From: Mesorhizobium loti
GTDB taxonomy: Bacteria; Pseudomonadota; Alphaproteobacteria; Rhizobiales; Rhizobiaceae
Direction: 5' to 3'
NCBI RefSeq assembly: GCF_002858745.1
Contig: NZ_PJRO01000002.1
Location: forward strand, 124,001-188,000
Length of the DNA stretch: 64,000 nucleotides
The notes under the pieces are model-generated. The model ran no database searches, was not told where the DNA came from, and was given only the letters and a program-made list of their open reading frames with translations. This document shows positions 34,193 through 41,568 of this stretch, piece after piece (position 1 is the first letter of the stretch; each line of letters opens with the position of its first letter). Both the position numbers and the translations under genes were made by a program.

Positions 34193-35935
34193 TCAGCTTC
34201 CCAGCATCCAGCTTGGCATCTTCCGCTCGGCGCTTCCTGTGCATGCAGCCTCGACACAGACCGCGAGGCCACCGAAATGGAAGCTCCGGCCAGTAATGCC
34301 AGGGCCGTAGTGAGCGTATTTGCCGGAATTCGTCATGATGGTTTGCGCCGCGGGCGGTATGATCGGGTCCGTGATCATGCACCAGCAAGTATCGGTCACA
34401 AACTGAACGCCGAAGGCCTCCAGCTCGCCAATCAGGTTTTCGGCTCGTGCTTTGTCATGCACGCCGCGCCCCATCGTGACCACAACAGCTGTGTCCGGGT
34501 GCTTTGTGCGCCCTTTGCAAAGAAGCGCCAGGCGTTTCACCTCGTCGAATGAAAAATGCGGATTGCCGAGGGAGACCAGATCCACGGTATCGACTTTTGC
34601 GCTGTTGAGCTCGTCCCAATCCGCCGACAGTTCGTTCTGATAGAGCTCGACCGTCTCGATCCCACCGGTCGCCAAAACCTGTTCGACGGATCCGGCCTCC
34701 GGAGTTACTCCGAGGATATGAAACATCGGCGCACTGGACAGGGTGGCGAACGCTGCGCCAAAGGCTTTCAGATCGTCTGTCGTGGGCTTGATACAAGCCA
34801 GGCCTTCGACAAGCGCAATACGATTGCCGGCCAGTGCTCCGACCTTGTAGCCCAGCAGAGGGTAGAAGGAGTCGTCGACTTCATTGGGTTCGTGCACACG
34901 GACCCTGAACGTCGCCTTTCGATTGTGCTCGAGATGAGGTCCGGCCATGGGAGCTCGGCCCGTCAAGGCGATGCATATGTCGAGGAAGTCCGGGTATTTC
35001 ATGGTTCGGGCCCCGAGCACGCTGTTGGCGAAAACCACCGCGTTGGACTCGGCCCAGGCGACCTGCTCGCCCTGTTTGGGCGCTGTGTCGAGCAGATAGG
35101 GTGCGCAGGTGAATGTCGGTCTGGCTCCCATCTCCGTGTAGACGTCACCGAGCCTGCTTGCCGGTTCGCCGATGGAGGCGTCGATGCCTTGCGCTCGCCA
35201 GCGCCGATGGTCGACAGAGATCGAGTTCAAAGTCGTCGGTACGACGACCCGCCCACCCAGTTCCTTGAGCGTCTGCGCGAAAGACAGGCACCCCGGCCCA
35301 GTGTAGACGCAGCCGTCGACATGCACTTGCGAGACGTCCATCAATTGCCGGGCCCCCTGGAGCCGCGCCATCCTGACAATGATGCGCATCGCAGTCTGCG
35401 CTGCTTCGCCGCGACTGCCGCAGAGAAGTTCCCGGTCGACAGCGCTCAACTCGACATCGCCGAACAGCTCATCTTGAGCTGTGTTGGAAAAGGGTGATGC
35501 CTGGTGCAGGCCGATGGACACGGTGGCGCCGTCGATGGTTACGTGTCTCGCTGAAACAACCCGTTGAAAATCCGCGGGCTTCAGGGTGACGACAGGAATT
35601 GAACGGCCGAAGACTTCCTCGGCGACGACGACGCCAAGCGTCAGGATATCTTCCTCGCGCTCGAACAGCATGGCAGCCGGGCCCTTGCCGTTGAGCAATA
35701 GCTCCAGCATCACCCCGCTGCCGGAGCAGGATCCTCGCCCACCTGGAATGACAAGCACCTTCCCTTCAAGGTGTTGGCCGCTGAGTGGATGATGCCGGTC
35801 GATGACCTCTCCCTTCCAGGGATCAACCCCACCCCAGAAACTGATTTCAAGTTCGGTTGCGATGACATCGCCCGACGCCCTTCCATTGACGTAGGACGTT
35901 CCGGTAAAGCGCGGCTCGGACGCGATATCTGCCAT
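34193..35935 (-). CDS. Aconitase X, fused swivel and catalytic domains (probable cis-3-hydroxy-L-proline dehydratase)
   Basis: A 580-aa single-chain AcnX. The N-terminal swivel domain (DUF126 type, about residues 10-150) contains GGVDPWKGEVIDRHHPL and VIPGGRGSCSGSGVM. The catalytic domain (DUF521 type) follows from about 160 and includes MDVSQVHVDGCVYTGPGCL and a GRAPMAGPHLEHNRKA segment. Bacterial and fungal AcnX proteins of this fused type have been shown to dehydrate cis-3-hydroxy-L-proline to pyrroline-2-carboxylate. The start at 35935 (MADIASEPRFTG) is preferred over 35962. The neighbouring OCD-family reductase would complete the route to proline. Substrate is inferred. Confidence 0.85.
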   Translation of the reverse strand: MADIASEPRFTGTSYVNGRASGDVIATELEISFWGGVDPWKGEVIDRHHPLSGQHLEGKVLVIPGGRGSCSGSGVMLELLLNGKGPAAMLFEREEDILTLGVVVAEEVFGRSIPVVTLKPADFQRVVSARHVTIDGATVSIGLHQASPFSNTAQDELFGDVELSAVDRELLCGSRGEAAQTAMRIIVRMARLQGARQLMDVSQVHVDGCVYTGPGCLSFAQTLKELGGRVVVPTTLNSISVDHRRWRAQGIDASIGEPASRLGDVYTEMGARPTFTCAPYLLDTAPKQGEQVAWAESNAVVFANSVLGARTMKYPDFLDICIALTGRAPMAGPHLEHNRKATFRVRVHEPNEVDDSFYPLLGYKVGALAGNRIALVEGLACIKPTTDDLKAFGAAFATLSSAPMFHILGVTPEAGSVEQVLATGGIETVELYQNELSADWDELNSAKVDTVDLVSLGNPHFSFDEVKRLALLCKGRTKHPDTAVVVTMGRGVHDKARAENLIGELEAFGVQFVTDTCWCMITDPIIPPAAQTIMTNSGKYAHYGPGITGRSFHFGGLAVCVEAACTGSAERKMPSWMLGS

Positions 35936-36001
35936 CGCCGGTTCCTTTGAAAATCTGAACATGCCGCGTGAACGCGAGGGGAGCGGTCTGATGAAGACTT
36001 G

Positions 36002-36136
36002 TCAGCGCCTGTCGATGACAACCTTCCCATCCTGCACTACCATCTTGATGGTGATCGCGTCGGCCAAAACTGCGACGTTTTCGAGAGGATTTTTCTCTAC
36101 GACGATGAGATCGGCGGTCGCGCCCGCCAATCTCCC
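36002..36136 (-). pseudogene. C-terminal remnant of an amidohydrolase
   Basis: On the minus strand 44 codons read ATADLIVVEKNPLENVAVLA followed by TIKMVVQDGKVVIDRR and TGA. This is the typical last strand of metal-dependent amidohydrolases (imidazolonepropionase/prolidase-like). A TGA precedes it in frame at 36137-36139 and no catalytic part is left. It lies upstream of, and in the same direction as, the aconitase X gene, so it was probably the preceding gene of that operon before truncation. Confidence 0.6.
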
Positions 36137-36141
36137 TCATC

Positions 36142-36229
36142 TCAACAAGGCCCGGCCCCGTCTGAGAGACTGGGCATGGCCAGCGCGATCCCGAAGATGG
36201 TGATCACGAACCAGGCGACGCGTCCGGCG
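36142..36229 (-). pseudogene. Short membrane-segment remnant beside the minC promoter
   Basis: In another minus-strand frame, about 28 codons read GRVAWFVITIFGIALAMPSL and end at a TGA at 36142-36144. It looks like one transmembrane helix of a transporter with no start codon. Together with the amidohydrolase remnant it fills the 360-bp gap between the aconitase X start and minC, which holds no intact gene. Weak on its own. Confidence 0.35.
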
Positions 36230-36246
36230 TTAACCTTTTGTTAACC
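36230..36246 (+). promoter_or_regulatory. CtrA-type box in the minC promoter
   Basis: TTAACCTTTTGTTAACC matches the full CtrA consensus TTAA-N7-TTAAC exactly (spacer CCTTTTG). It lies about 50 bp before the GTG of minC, and a further half site ATTAACC is at 36277-36283. CtrA control of min genes is known in Sinorhizobium, which supports the reading. Confidence 0.75.
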
Positions 36247-36294
36247 ATTTCGCCCCTACACCTTGGAAACCGAAAATTAACCAAGATCACCATC

Positions 36295-37044
36295 GTGTTA
36301 ACGAAACCCCGGCCCATCCGCCTCAAGGGGCGCTCCTTCCTTGCCCTGTCGCTCGCCCCGGAATTGCCTTTCGAGGACTGGCTGGCTGGTCTCGACGACC
36401 TTGCCGCCCGTTCCGCCGGCTTCTTCCTGCGCCGGCCGGTGGTGCTCGACATCAGCGGCCTCGACATCAAGAAGGCGGAACTGCGCACGCTGGTCGATGA
36501 GCTGAGTCAGCGCAACGTCCGTGTCATGGGCCTAGAAGGCGCGCGGCATTCGCTGCTCGGGCCGGACATGCCGCCGGCCATGAATGACGGGCGTCCGGCC
36601 TCGGACTTCGATCCATCGGCCGAAGACGAATCGGATGAAGCCAACGAATCGGTCGCGGCGCAGGATGCGCTGGCCGTGGAAACGATCGAGGCTGCTGGGC
36701 CTTCGGTTCAGGTCACTGGCTCGCTGGTCGTCACCGAACCGGTCCGCTCCGGTCAGTCGGTGTTCTTCCCGGAAGGGGATGTCACCATTATCGGTTCCGT
36801 CGCATCGGGCGCGGAAATCGTCGCCGGCGGGTCGATCCACGTTTACGGCACGCTGCGGGGGCGCGCGCTTGCCGGCACCACGGGCAACGGTTCGGCGCGC
36901 ATTTTCTGCCGCAAGCTGGAGGCGGAAATGATGGCGATCGACGGCTTCTACCTCACGGCTGAGGACATGGAACCGGATCTGCGGGGGCGGGCAGTGCAGG
37001 TGTGGCTGGAAGGCCATGCGCTCAAAACTGGTATTTTAAGCTGA
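36295..37044 (+). CDS. minC: Septum-site-determining protein MinC
   Basis: A 249-aa inhibitor of FtsZ ring formation. The N-terminal domain (LTKPRPIRLKGRSFLALSLA) is followed by an acidic Ser/Glu-rich linker at about residues 105-135. The C-terminal right-handed beta-helix domain has repeated Gly turns (DVTIIGSVASGAEIVAGGSI) from about 160, which binds MinD. I place the start at the GTG at 36295; an upstream TTG at 36238 falls inside the CtrA box. First gene of minCDE. Confidence 0.92.
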   Translation: MLTKPRPIRLKGRSFLALSLAPELPFEDWLAGLDDLAARSAGFFLRRPVVLDISGLDIKKAELRTLVDELSQRNVRVMGLEGARHSLLGPDMPPAMNDGRPASDFDPSAEDESDEANESVAAQDALAVETIEAAGPSVQVTGSLVVTEPVRSGQSVFFPEGDVTIIGSVASGAEIVAGGSIHVYGTLRGRALAGTTGNGSARIFCRKLEAEMMAIDGFYLTAEDMEPDLRGRAVQVWLEGHALKTGILS

Positions 37045-37073
37045 CCCGACGAAGGTCCATAAAGGAGAGGTCA

Positions 37074-37889
37074 ATGGGCAAGGTTATCGTGGTGACATCG
37101 GGCAAGGGCGGCGTGGGCAAGACCACGTCCTCGGCCGCGCTGGGCGCCGCTCTGGCGCAGAATGGCGACAAGGTCGTGGTCGTCGATTTCGACGTCGGCC
37201 TGCGCAATCTCGACCTCGTCATGGGAGCGGAACGGCGTGTCGTCTACGACCTCGTTAACGTCATCCAGGGCGAAGCCAAGCTGACCCAGGCGCTGATCCG
37301 CGACAAGCGGGTGGAGACGCTCTACCTGCTGCCGGCCTCGCAGACGCGCGATAAGGACAATCTCACGCCCGAGGGCGTCGAGAAGGTCGTCGCGTCATTG
37401 AAAAAAGCCTTCGACTGGGTCATCTGCGACAGTCCGGCCGGCATCGAGCGCGGCGCCACGCTTGCCATGCGCCATGCCGACATCGCCATCGTCGTGACCA
37501 ATCCGGAAGTCTCCTCGGTGCGTGATTCCGACCGTATCATTGGCCTGCTCGATTCCAAGACGCTGAAGGCCGAGAACGGCGAGCGTATGGAAAAGCACCT
37601 GCTGTTGACGCGCTACGATTCGACGCGCGCCGAACGCGGCGACATGCTGAAAGTCGACGACGTGCTGGAGATCCTCTCGATCCCGCTGCTCGGCATCATT
37701 CCCGAAAGCATGGATGTGCTGCGCGCCTCAAACCTCGGTTCGCCGGTCACGCTGGCCGACGAGAACAGCGCGCCGTCGCGGGCCTATTTCGACGCGGTGC
37801 GCAGGCTGCGTGGCGAAGCCCTGCCGGTTACCGTCCCTGGCGAGAGACGGAGCTTCTTCGGCAAGCTCTTCGGGAGGAAAGCGGCATGA
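37074..37889 (+). CDS. minD: Septum-site-determining ATPase MinD
   Basis: A 271-aa deviant-Walker ATPase with [10 protein letters not shown] at residues 9-18 and the conserved [14 protein letters not shown] near 42. The C-terminus KLFGRKAA provides the amphipathic membrane-targeting helix ([10 protein letters not shown]). AAGGAGAGG precedes the ATG. It recruits MinC to the membrane and is displaced by MinE. Overlaps minE by four bases. Confidence 0.97.
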   Translation: MGKVIVVTSGKGGVGKTTSSAALGAALAQNGDKVVVVDFDVGLRNLDLVMGAERRVVYDLVNVIQGEAKLTQALIRDKRVETLYLLPASQTRDKDNLTPEGVEKVVASLKKAFDWVICDSPAGIERGATLAMRHADIAIVVTNPEVSSVRDSDRIIGLLDSKTLKAENGERMEKHLLLTRYDSTRAERGDMLKVDDVLEILSIPLLGIIPESMDVLRASNLGSPVTLADENSAPSRAYFDAVRRLRGEALPVTVPGERRSFFGKLFGRKAA

Positions 37890-38158
37890 ATCTGTTCCGG
37901 TTCTTTTCCAAGCCGCAGTCGGCGCCGGCGGCACGCGAGCGTCTGCAGGTGCTGCTTGCCCATGAGCGCGCCAGTGCCGGCGGCTCGGACCTGGTGGCCA
38001 AGCTGAAGGACGAGATCCTGCGCGTCATCTCCAGGCACATGCAGATCGACCAGGACAAGGTGAGCGTGAAGATGGAGCGCGGCGATCAGGTCTCGACGCT
38101 CGCCGTCGACGTCGAGATACCGTTCAACGCGGTCAAGGCCAGGAAGAAGGCCGCCTGA
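37886..38158 (+). CDS. minE: Cell division topological specificity factor MinE
   Basis: A 90-aa protein starting [20 protein letters not shown], with the anti-MinCD helix [10 protein letters not shown] (residues 20-30) and the dimerisation part that includes [20 protein letters not shown]. It starts within the minD stop (ATGA). Length is normal for alphaproteobacterial MinE. Confidence 0.96.
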   Translation: MNLFRFFSKPQSAPAARERLQVLLAHERASAGGSDLVAKLKDEILRVISRHMQIDQDKVSVKMERGDQVSTLAVDVEIPFNAVKARKKAA

Positions 38159-38285
38159 CAGGCTGCCTTTGCAGATTTTTCGGGGGCATGGGGGACAACC
38201 AATGTCGGCGCCGAAGGCCGGCGGATGCCACGGCATCCCGTGGTCTGGTCGCTCGGCACAGCATAATCAATAAAGGAGCTACGCC

Positions 38286-38462
38286 ATGACCCGCATTTCA
38301 CTTCTGGAACGGCTGAAGGAACTTCAGCAGATGCCGCGCTACCAGGGCCGCGACATCACCACGATCAGCGCGGTGCTGTCGAACCAGGCGCTGGCCAAGC
38401 ACATCGAGGTCTGCGAGCAGGGTGCCGGTCTTGCACCGCGTCCGCAAGGCCAGGCCGCATAA
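38286..38462 (+). CDS. Small conserved-looking protein downstream of minE (58 aa)
   Basis: Begins MTRISLLERLKELQQMPRYQ and continues GRDITTISAVLSNQALAKHI, ending in a TAA. A very good AAGGAG site lies 7 bp before the ATG and a terminator-like hairpin follows the stop by 29 bp. The sequence is helical with one Cys (EVCEQG). It is 128 bp from minE in the same direction, so it may be cotranscribed. I do not recognise the family. Confidence 0.7.
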   Translation: MTRISLLERLKELQQMPRYQGRDITTISAVLSNQALAKHIEVCEQGAGLAPRPQGQAA

Positions 38463-38491
38463 CCCAGCCCCGCTCGGGCGGTATCATCGTT

Positions 38492-38530
38492 GCCCCATCC
38501 CCACCCGGGTATGGGGCTTGTTATTTTGCG
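38492..38530. terminator. Bidirectional terminator between the 58-aa gene and an esterase gene
   Basis: GCCCCAT and ATGGGGC form a 7-bp stem around a 12-base loop, followed by TTGTTATTTT. The region lies between convergent genes. The stop of the minus-strand gene is inside the T-rich flank. Confidence 0.6.
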
Positions 38531-39240
38531 GCGAGGCTCTGGTTCAGAAGCCAATCCCACAGCTTACCGTCGTTCAACGCAGCCGCTTCGATCGCCGAGT
38601 GATCGATACCTTCGAGCACGCTCAGCCGCACATCGCGCTTGAGAGCCTTGAGCCGTTCATAAAGAACAACGGAATCGGATAGCGGAATGACATCGTCATC
38701 CGTGCCGTGGAAAACCCAGAAGGCGGCTTTTTCATTCGTCCTGCTGAGATAGTGGCGGTTGCCGCCGCCCGCGATGGGGACGACGGCCGCGAACCGTTGC
38801 GGAAACTGCTCGGCCAGCGCCCAGGCGCCGAAAGCGCCGCGGCTGTAGCCGATCATGTAGATCCGGCTGCGATCGACACGGTGGCTGGTAATGATCTCCT
38901 CGAGCGCGGCGTCCACCTTCTCGATCGGGTAGAGCAGTTCCTCACTGGGATTCTGCGGCGAGAAGACGAGGAACGGAAATTCCTTGCCGCCTTCGATCAG
39001 CTTGGGCAGCCCGCTTCGCCTGACCTTTTCGATGTCGCTGCCGCCCTGGTCGCCGCCATGCAGCCAGACCACGAGCGGGTATGTCTTGCCGGAGCTTTCA
39101 TAGTCCGAGGGCGTGTAGAGCAGGTAGTTGAGGTCGGACTTTATGGTTGCGTTCGACGTCAGCGCCACCTGGCCGGCCTGCGCCGGGCTCCACAGAGCGA
39201 TCGACGCCAGGGCGATAACCGACAATAACGATCGAAACAT
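38521..39240 (-). CDS. Exported alpha/beta hydrolase (prolyl-oligopeptidase/esterase-like)
   Basis: A 239-aa protein with a signal peptide (MFRSLLSVIALASIALWSPA, cleavage near AQAG). The core has YPLVVWLHGGDQGG near residue 55, the nucleophile elbow GYSRGAFG near 130, an acid in FHGTDDDVIP near 182 and a His in EGIDHSAIE near 213. This is a complete Ser-Asp-His set of the esterase/depolymerase type. The start at 39240 is chosen because it gives the signal peptide. Substrate unknown. Convergent with the min operon. Confidence 0.83.
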   Translation of the reverse strand: MFRSLLSVIALASIALWSPAQAGQVALTSNATIKSDLNYLLYTPSDYESSGKTYPLVVWLHGGDQGGSDIEKVRRSGLPKLIEGGKEFPFLVFSPQNPSEELLYPIEKVDAALEEIITSHRVDRSRIYMIGYSRGAFGAWALAEQFPQRFAAVVPIAGGGNRHYLSRTNEKAAFWVFHGTDDDVIPLSDSVVLYERLKALKRDVRLSVLEGIDHSAIEAAALNDGKLWDWLLNQSLAAK

Positions 39241-39397
39241 GATCCATCCTCCACAACGATCAAGCGCCCTCCCAGCTTCCCATCGATCACATTTTGCCTG
39301 CGAGGTCGACACCGGCATGCAGGGCGATGGCTCCGCCTTTCCGAACGCCGGCTTCTATTTTTGTTGCATCGCAGCAAATGTGCGGCAAAACTGACGC

Positions 39398-40000
39398 ATG
39401 CTCACCAGTGCGCTCCGCATCCTTGTCATCGATGAGAACCGCATTCGCGCGGCGATCATCGAAGCTGGATTGCGAGAGGCCGGCCACAGCGAGGTCACGC
39501 TTGTCGACGACGTGACCGGCATCGCTGCGCGCATCGCGGCTGTGCAGCCGGACGTGATCGTCATCGATATCGAGAATCCCAACCGCGATATGCTGGAGAG
39601 CATATTTCAGCTGTCGCGCGCGGTGAAGCGACCCATCGCCATGTTCGTCGACCGCTCCGACACCGCCTCGATCGAGGCAGCGGTGGATGCCGGTGTCTCG
39701 GCCTATGTCGTCGATGGGCTGAAGAAGGAGAGGGTGAAGCCGATTCTCGACATGGCGATCAGCCGCTTCAATGCGTTTTCGCGCATGGAGCGTGAACTCG
39801 AGGAAGCGCGCACCGAACTGGAGAGCCGCAAGACGGTCGAGCGCGCCAAGGGCATCCTGATGAAATCGCGCGGGTTCTCCGAACAGGAAGCTTACGCCCT
39901 GCTGCGCAAGACCGCGATGAACCAGAACCGCAAGATCGGCGACGTGGCGCAGAGCCTGGTCACCGCCGCGGGCCTGCTGGGCGCTGGAGACGATCAATGA
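39398..40000 (+). CDS. nasT: Nitrate/nitrite antitermination regulator NasT (ANTAR)
   Basis: A 200-aa protein with a receiver-like domain (about residues 8-120, with DVIVIDIENP) and a C-terminal ANTAR RNA-binding domain (about 135-195: RKTVERAKGILMKSRGFSEQ and EAYALLRKTAMNQNRKI). NasT stimulates transcription through a leader terminator by binding paired hexaloop hairpins and is held inactive by NasS without nitrate or nitrite. Its start overlaps nothing upstream; its stop overlaps nasS (ATGA). The matching RNA target lies at 41404-41446. Confidence 0.93.
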   Translation: MLTSALRILVIDENRIRAAIIEAGLREAGHSEVTLVDDVTGIAARIAAVQPDVIVIDIENPNRDMLESIFQLSRAVKRPIAMFVDRSDTASIEAAVDAGVSAYVVDGLKKERVKPILDMAISRFNAFSRMERELEEARTELESRKTVERAKGILMKSRGFSEQEAYALLRKTAMNQNRKIGDVAQSLVTAAGLLGAGDDQ

Positions 40001-41235
40001 GCCAGTTGCACCAGATATCCGCGGGCTTCCTGCCGCTGCTCGACAGCGCCGTGCTGGTTGTTGCGCGCGAATTGGGCTTTGCGGCCAACGAAGGCATCGA
40101 TCTTCATCTCACCCGGGAGAATTCCTGGGCAAGCATCCGCGACCGTCTTGCCGTTGGTCATTTCAACGTCGCGCATATGCTGGCGCCGATGCCGATTGCC
40201 TGCAATCTCGGCCTGACACCGCTCGCCGCGCGCACCATTGCGCCGATGGCGCTGGGCCTCGGCGGCAATGCGGTCACCGTCTCGCGTGCGCTCTGGGACG
40301 AGATGCTGGCGCAGGATGCTGCGCCGGATCTGGATCCCCGCTCCACCGGGACATCGCTGGCGGCCGTCGTGGCGGGCCGCAAGGCCGCTGGCAAGCCGCC
40401 CTTGCGCTTCGGCGTCGTGCATCCGCATTCCGGCCATAACTACGAATTGCGCTATTGGCTCGCCGCCTGCGGCGTCGATCCCGAGCGTGATATCGAGATC
40501 GTCATCGTGCCGCCGTCCTTCATGGCCGACGCGCTCGGTGCCAGGCGCATCGACGGTTATTGTGTCGGCGAACCCTGGAACACGGCAGCGGTGGCGAAAG
40601 GCGTCGGCCGCATCGCCACCACCAAGGCCGGGATCTGGCGCTCCAGCCCGGAAAAGGTGCTGGGTGTCGCGGCCGAATGGGCCGAGGAACAGTCCGGGGC
40701 GCTGTCGGCCCTGTTGCGGGCGCTCTACCGTGCCGCCACCTGGTGCGGCGACGGCGGCAACCATGGCGAACTCGCGCAACTGATGGCCAGGCCTGGCTTT
40801 GTCGACTGTCCCGCCGAATGGCTGAAGCCGGCGCTCACCGGGCTGATCCGCACCGGCGACGGCGGCGAGGTTGCGACGGCGGATTTCTTCGTACCACATG
40901 CCAAGGCCGCCACCTTCCCCTGGAAGAGCCATGCGCTCTGGTTCTACAGCCAGATGGCTCGCTGGGGGCAGATCGAAGCGACCCCGGCCAACGAAGCGGT
41001 CGCACGCGAAACCTACCGTCCCGACCTTTACCGGCAGGCCCTGCGCGATCTCGGCGTGGCGCTGCCGGGGGCCAACGCCAAGGTCGAAGGCGCGCTGGTC
41101 ACGAAAACGCCGGTCGGTTCGGCCGGCGCCAGCCTGGTGCTCGGGCCGGACGGTTTCTTCGATGGGCAGGTGTTCGATCCCGATCGTGTCGAGGCCTATA
41201 TCCGCGGCCAGCTTCCCGCCGGGTTGAAAGCGTAG
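39997..41235 (+). CDS. nasS: Nitrate/nitrite sensor NasS (NrtA-like)
   Basis: A 412-aa cytoplasmic NrtA/CmpA-family protein without a signal peptide, beginning MSQLHQISAGFLPLLDSAVL. The ligand region contains ENSWASIRDRLAVGHFNVAHM near residue 42 and GYCVGEPWN near 188. The absence of an export signal and coupling to nasT (four-base overlap) identify it as the sensor that sequesters NasT, not as a transporter binding protein. Confidence 0.9.
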   Translation: MSQLHQISAGFLPLLDSAVLVVARELGFAANEGIDLHLTRENSWASIRDRLAVGHFNVAHMLAPMPIACNLGLTPLAARTIAPMALGLGGNAVTVSRALWDEMLAQDAAPDLDPRSTGTSLAAVVAGRKAAGKPPLRFGVVHPHSGHNYELRYWLAACGVDPERDIEIVIVPPSFMADALGARRIDGYCVGEPWNTAAVAKGVGRIATTKAGIWRSSPEKVLGVAAEWAEEQSGALSALLRALYRAATWCGDGGNHGELAQLMARPGFVDCPAEWLKPALTGLIRTGDGGEVATADFFVPHAKAATFPWKSHALWFYSQMARWGQIEATPANEAVARETYRPDLYRQALRDLGVALPGANAKVEGALVTKTPVGSAGASLVLGPDGFFDGQVFDPDRVEAYIRGQLPAGLKA

Positions 41236-41374
41236 GCAGTCTTTCGCGCTGCATCATTTTTGTGCACTGCGATATACTGTTTGCCGGAAGTTTTGTCAGC
41301 GCTGACGCATGCTCATCCTGGCTGAAACGCTAATCTGCATTGATTCAATTACATAAAATCCCAACAGCCAAAAC

Positions 41375-41390
41375 TGGCACGCATCCTGCT
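41375..41390 (+). promoter_or_regulatory. Sigma-54 promoter of the nitrate assimilation operon
   Basis: TGGCACGCATCCTGCT matches the -24/-12 consensus TGGCAC-N5-TTGCW with one mismatch. GG (41376-41377) and GC (41388-41389) are exactly ten bases apart. Transcription is predicted to start at about 41401, three bases before the first leader hairpin. NtrC dependence would be expected; no clear NtrC site pair was found upstream. Confidence 0.78.
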
Positions 41391-41403
41391 TTGTAACAGT
41401 CGA

Positions 41404-41446
41404 GGCCCAGGGTTGGGCCACGAATTCCGCGTCCAACGACGGGCGC
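41404..41446 (+). ncRNA. ANTAR (NasT) RNA element: two hexaloop hairpins
   Basis: Hairpin P1 is GGCCC-AGGGTT-GGGCC (41404-41419). Hairpin P2 is GCGTCC-AACGAC-GGGCGC (41429-41446, one G-U pair). Both loops are six bases with A at position 1 and G at position 4, the ANTAR loop consensus. The linker is nine bases. The pair lies at the very 5' end of the predicted transcript and eight bases before the terminator stem. Confidence 0.82.
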
Positions 41447-41454
41447 ACCAGGCA

Positions 41455-41525
41455 AGGCTGCCGTTCAGGTCACCACGCGATCCCGGATGTACGGACGCGT
41501 GGCGACCTGTTCGGCAGCCTTTTTG
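41455..41525 (+). terminator. Leader terminator controlled by NasT
   Basis: AGGCTGCCG at 41455-41463 begins a left arm of 25 bases that pairs with 41496-41520 (ending CGGCAGCCT) with three mismatched positions. A 16-base loop and a following TTTTGTTTT tract complete it. It lies 44 bp before the transporter start, so transcription into the operon requires read-through, presumably NasT-dependent. Confidence 0.85.
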
Positions 41526-41568
41526 TTTTCAACCGCACGGCGGGCATTTGCCGAATACGGAGCGAACA

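Noticed and set aside
34556..35497. A plus-strand 313-aa frame within the aconitase X gene
   Set aside because: AcnX is supported by two domains; the plus frame lacks motif and ribosome site.
36238..36294. An upstream TTG start for MinC
   Set aside because: It would lie inside the CtrA box, which has to be promoter DNA, and adds residues unlike other MinC N-termini.
41413..41568. An N-terminal extension of the nitrate transporter
   Set aside because: The region is fully explained by the leader hairpin and terminator, and the extended protein would start in the middle of the RNA element.
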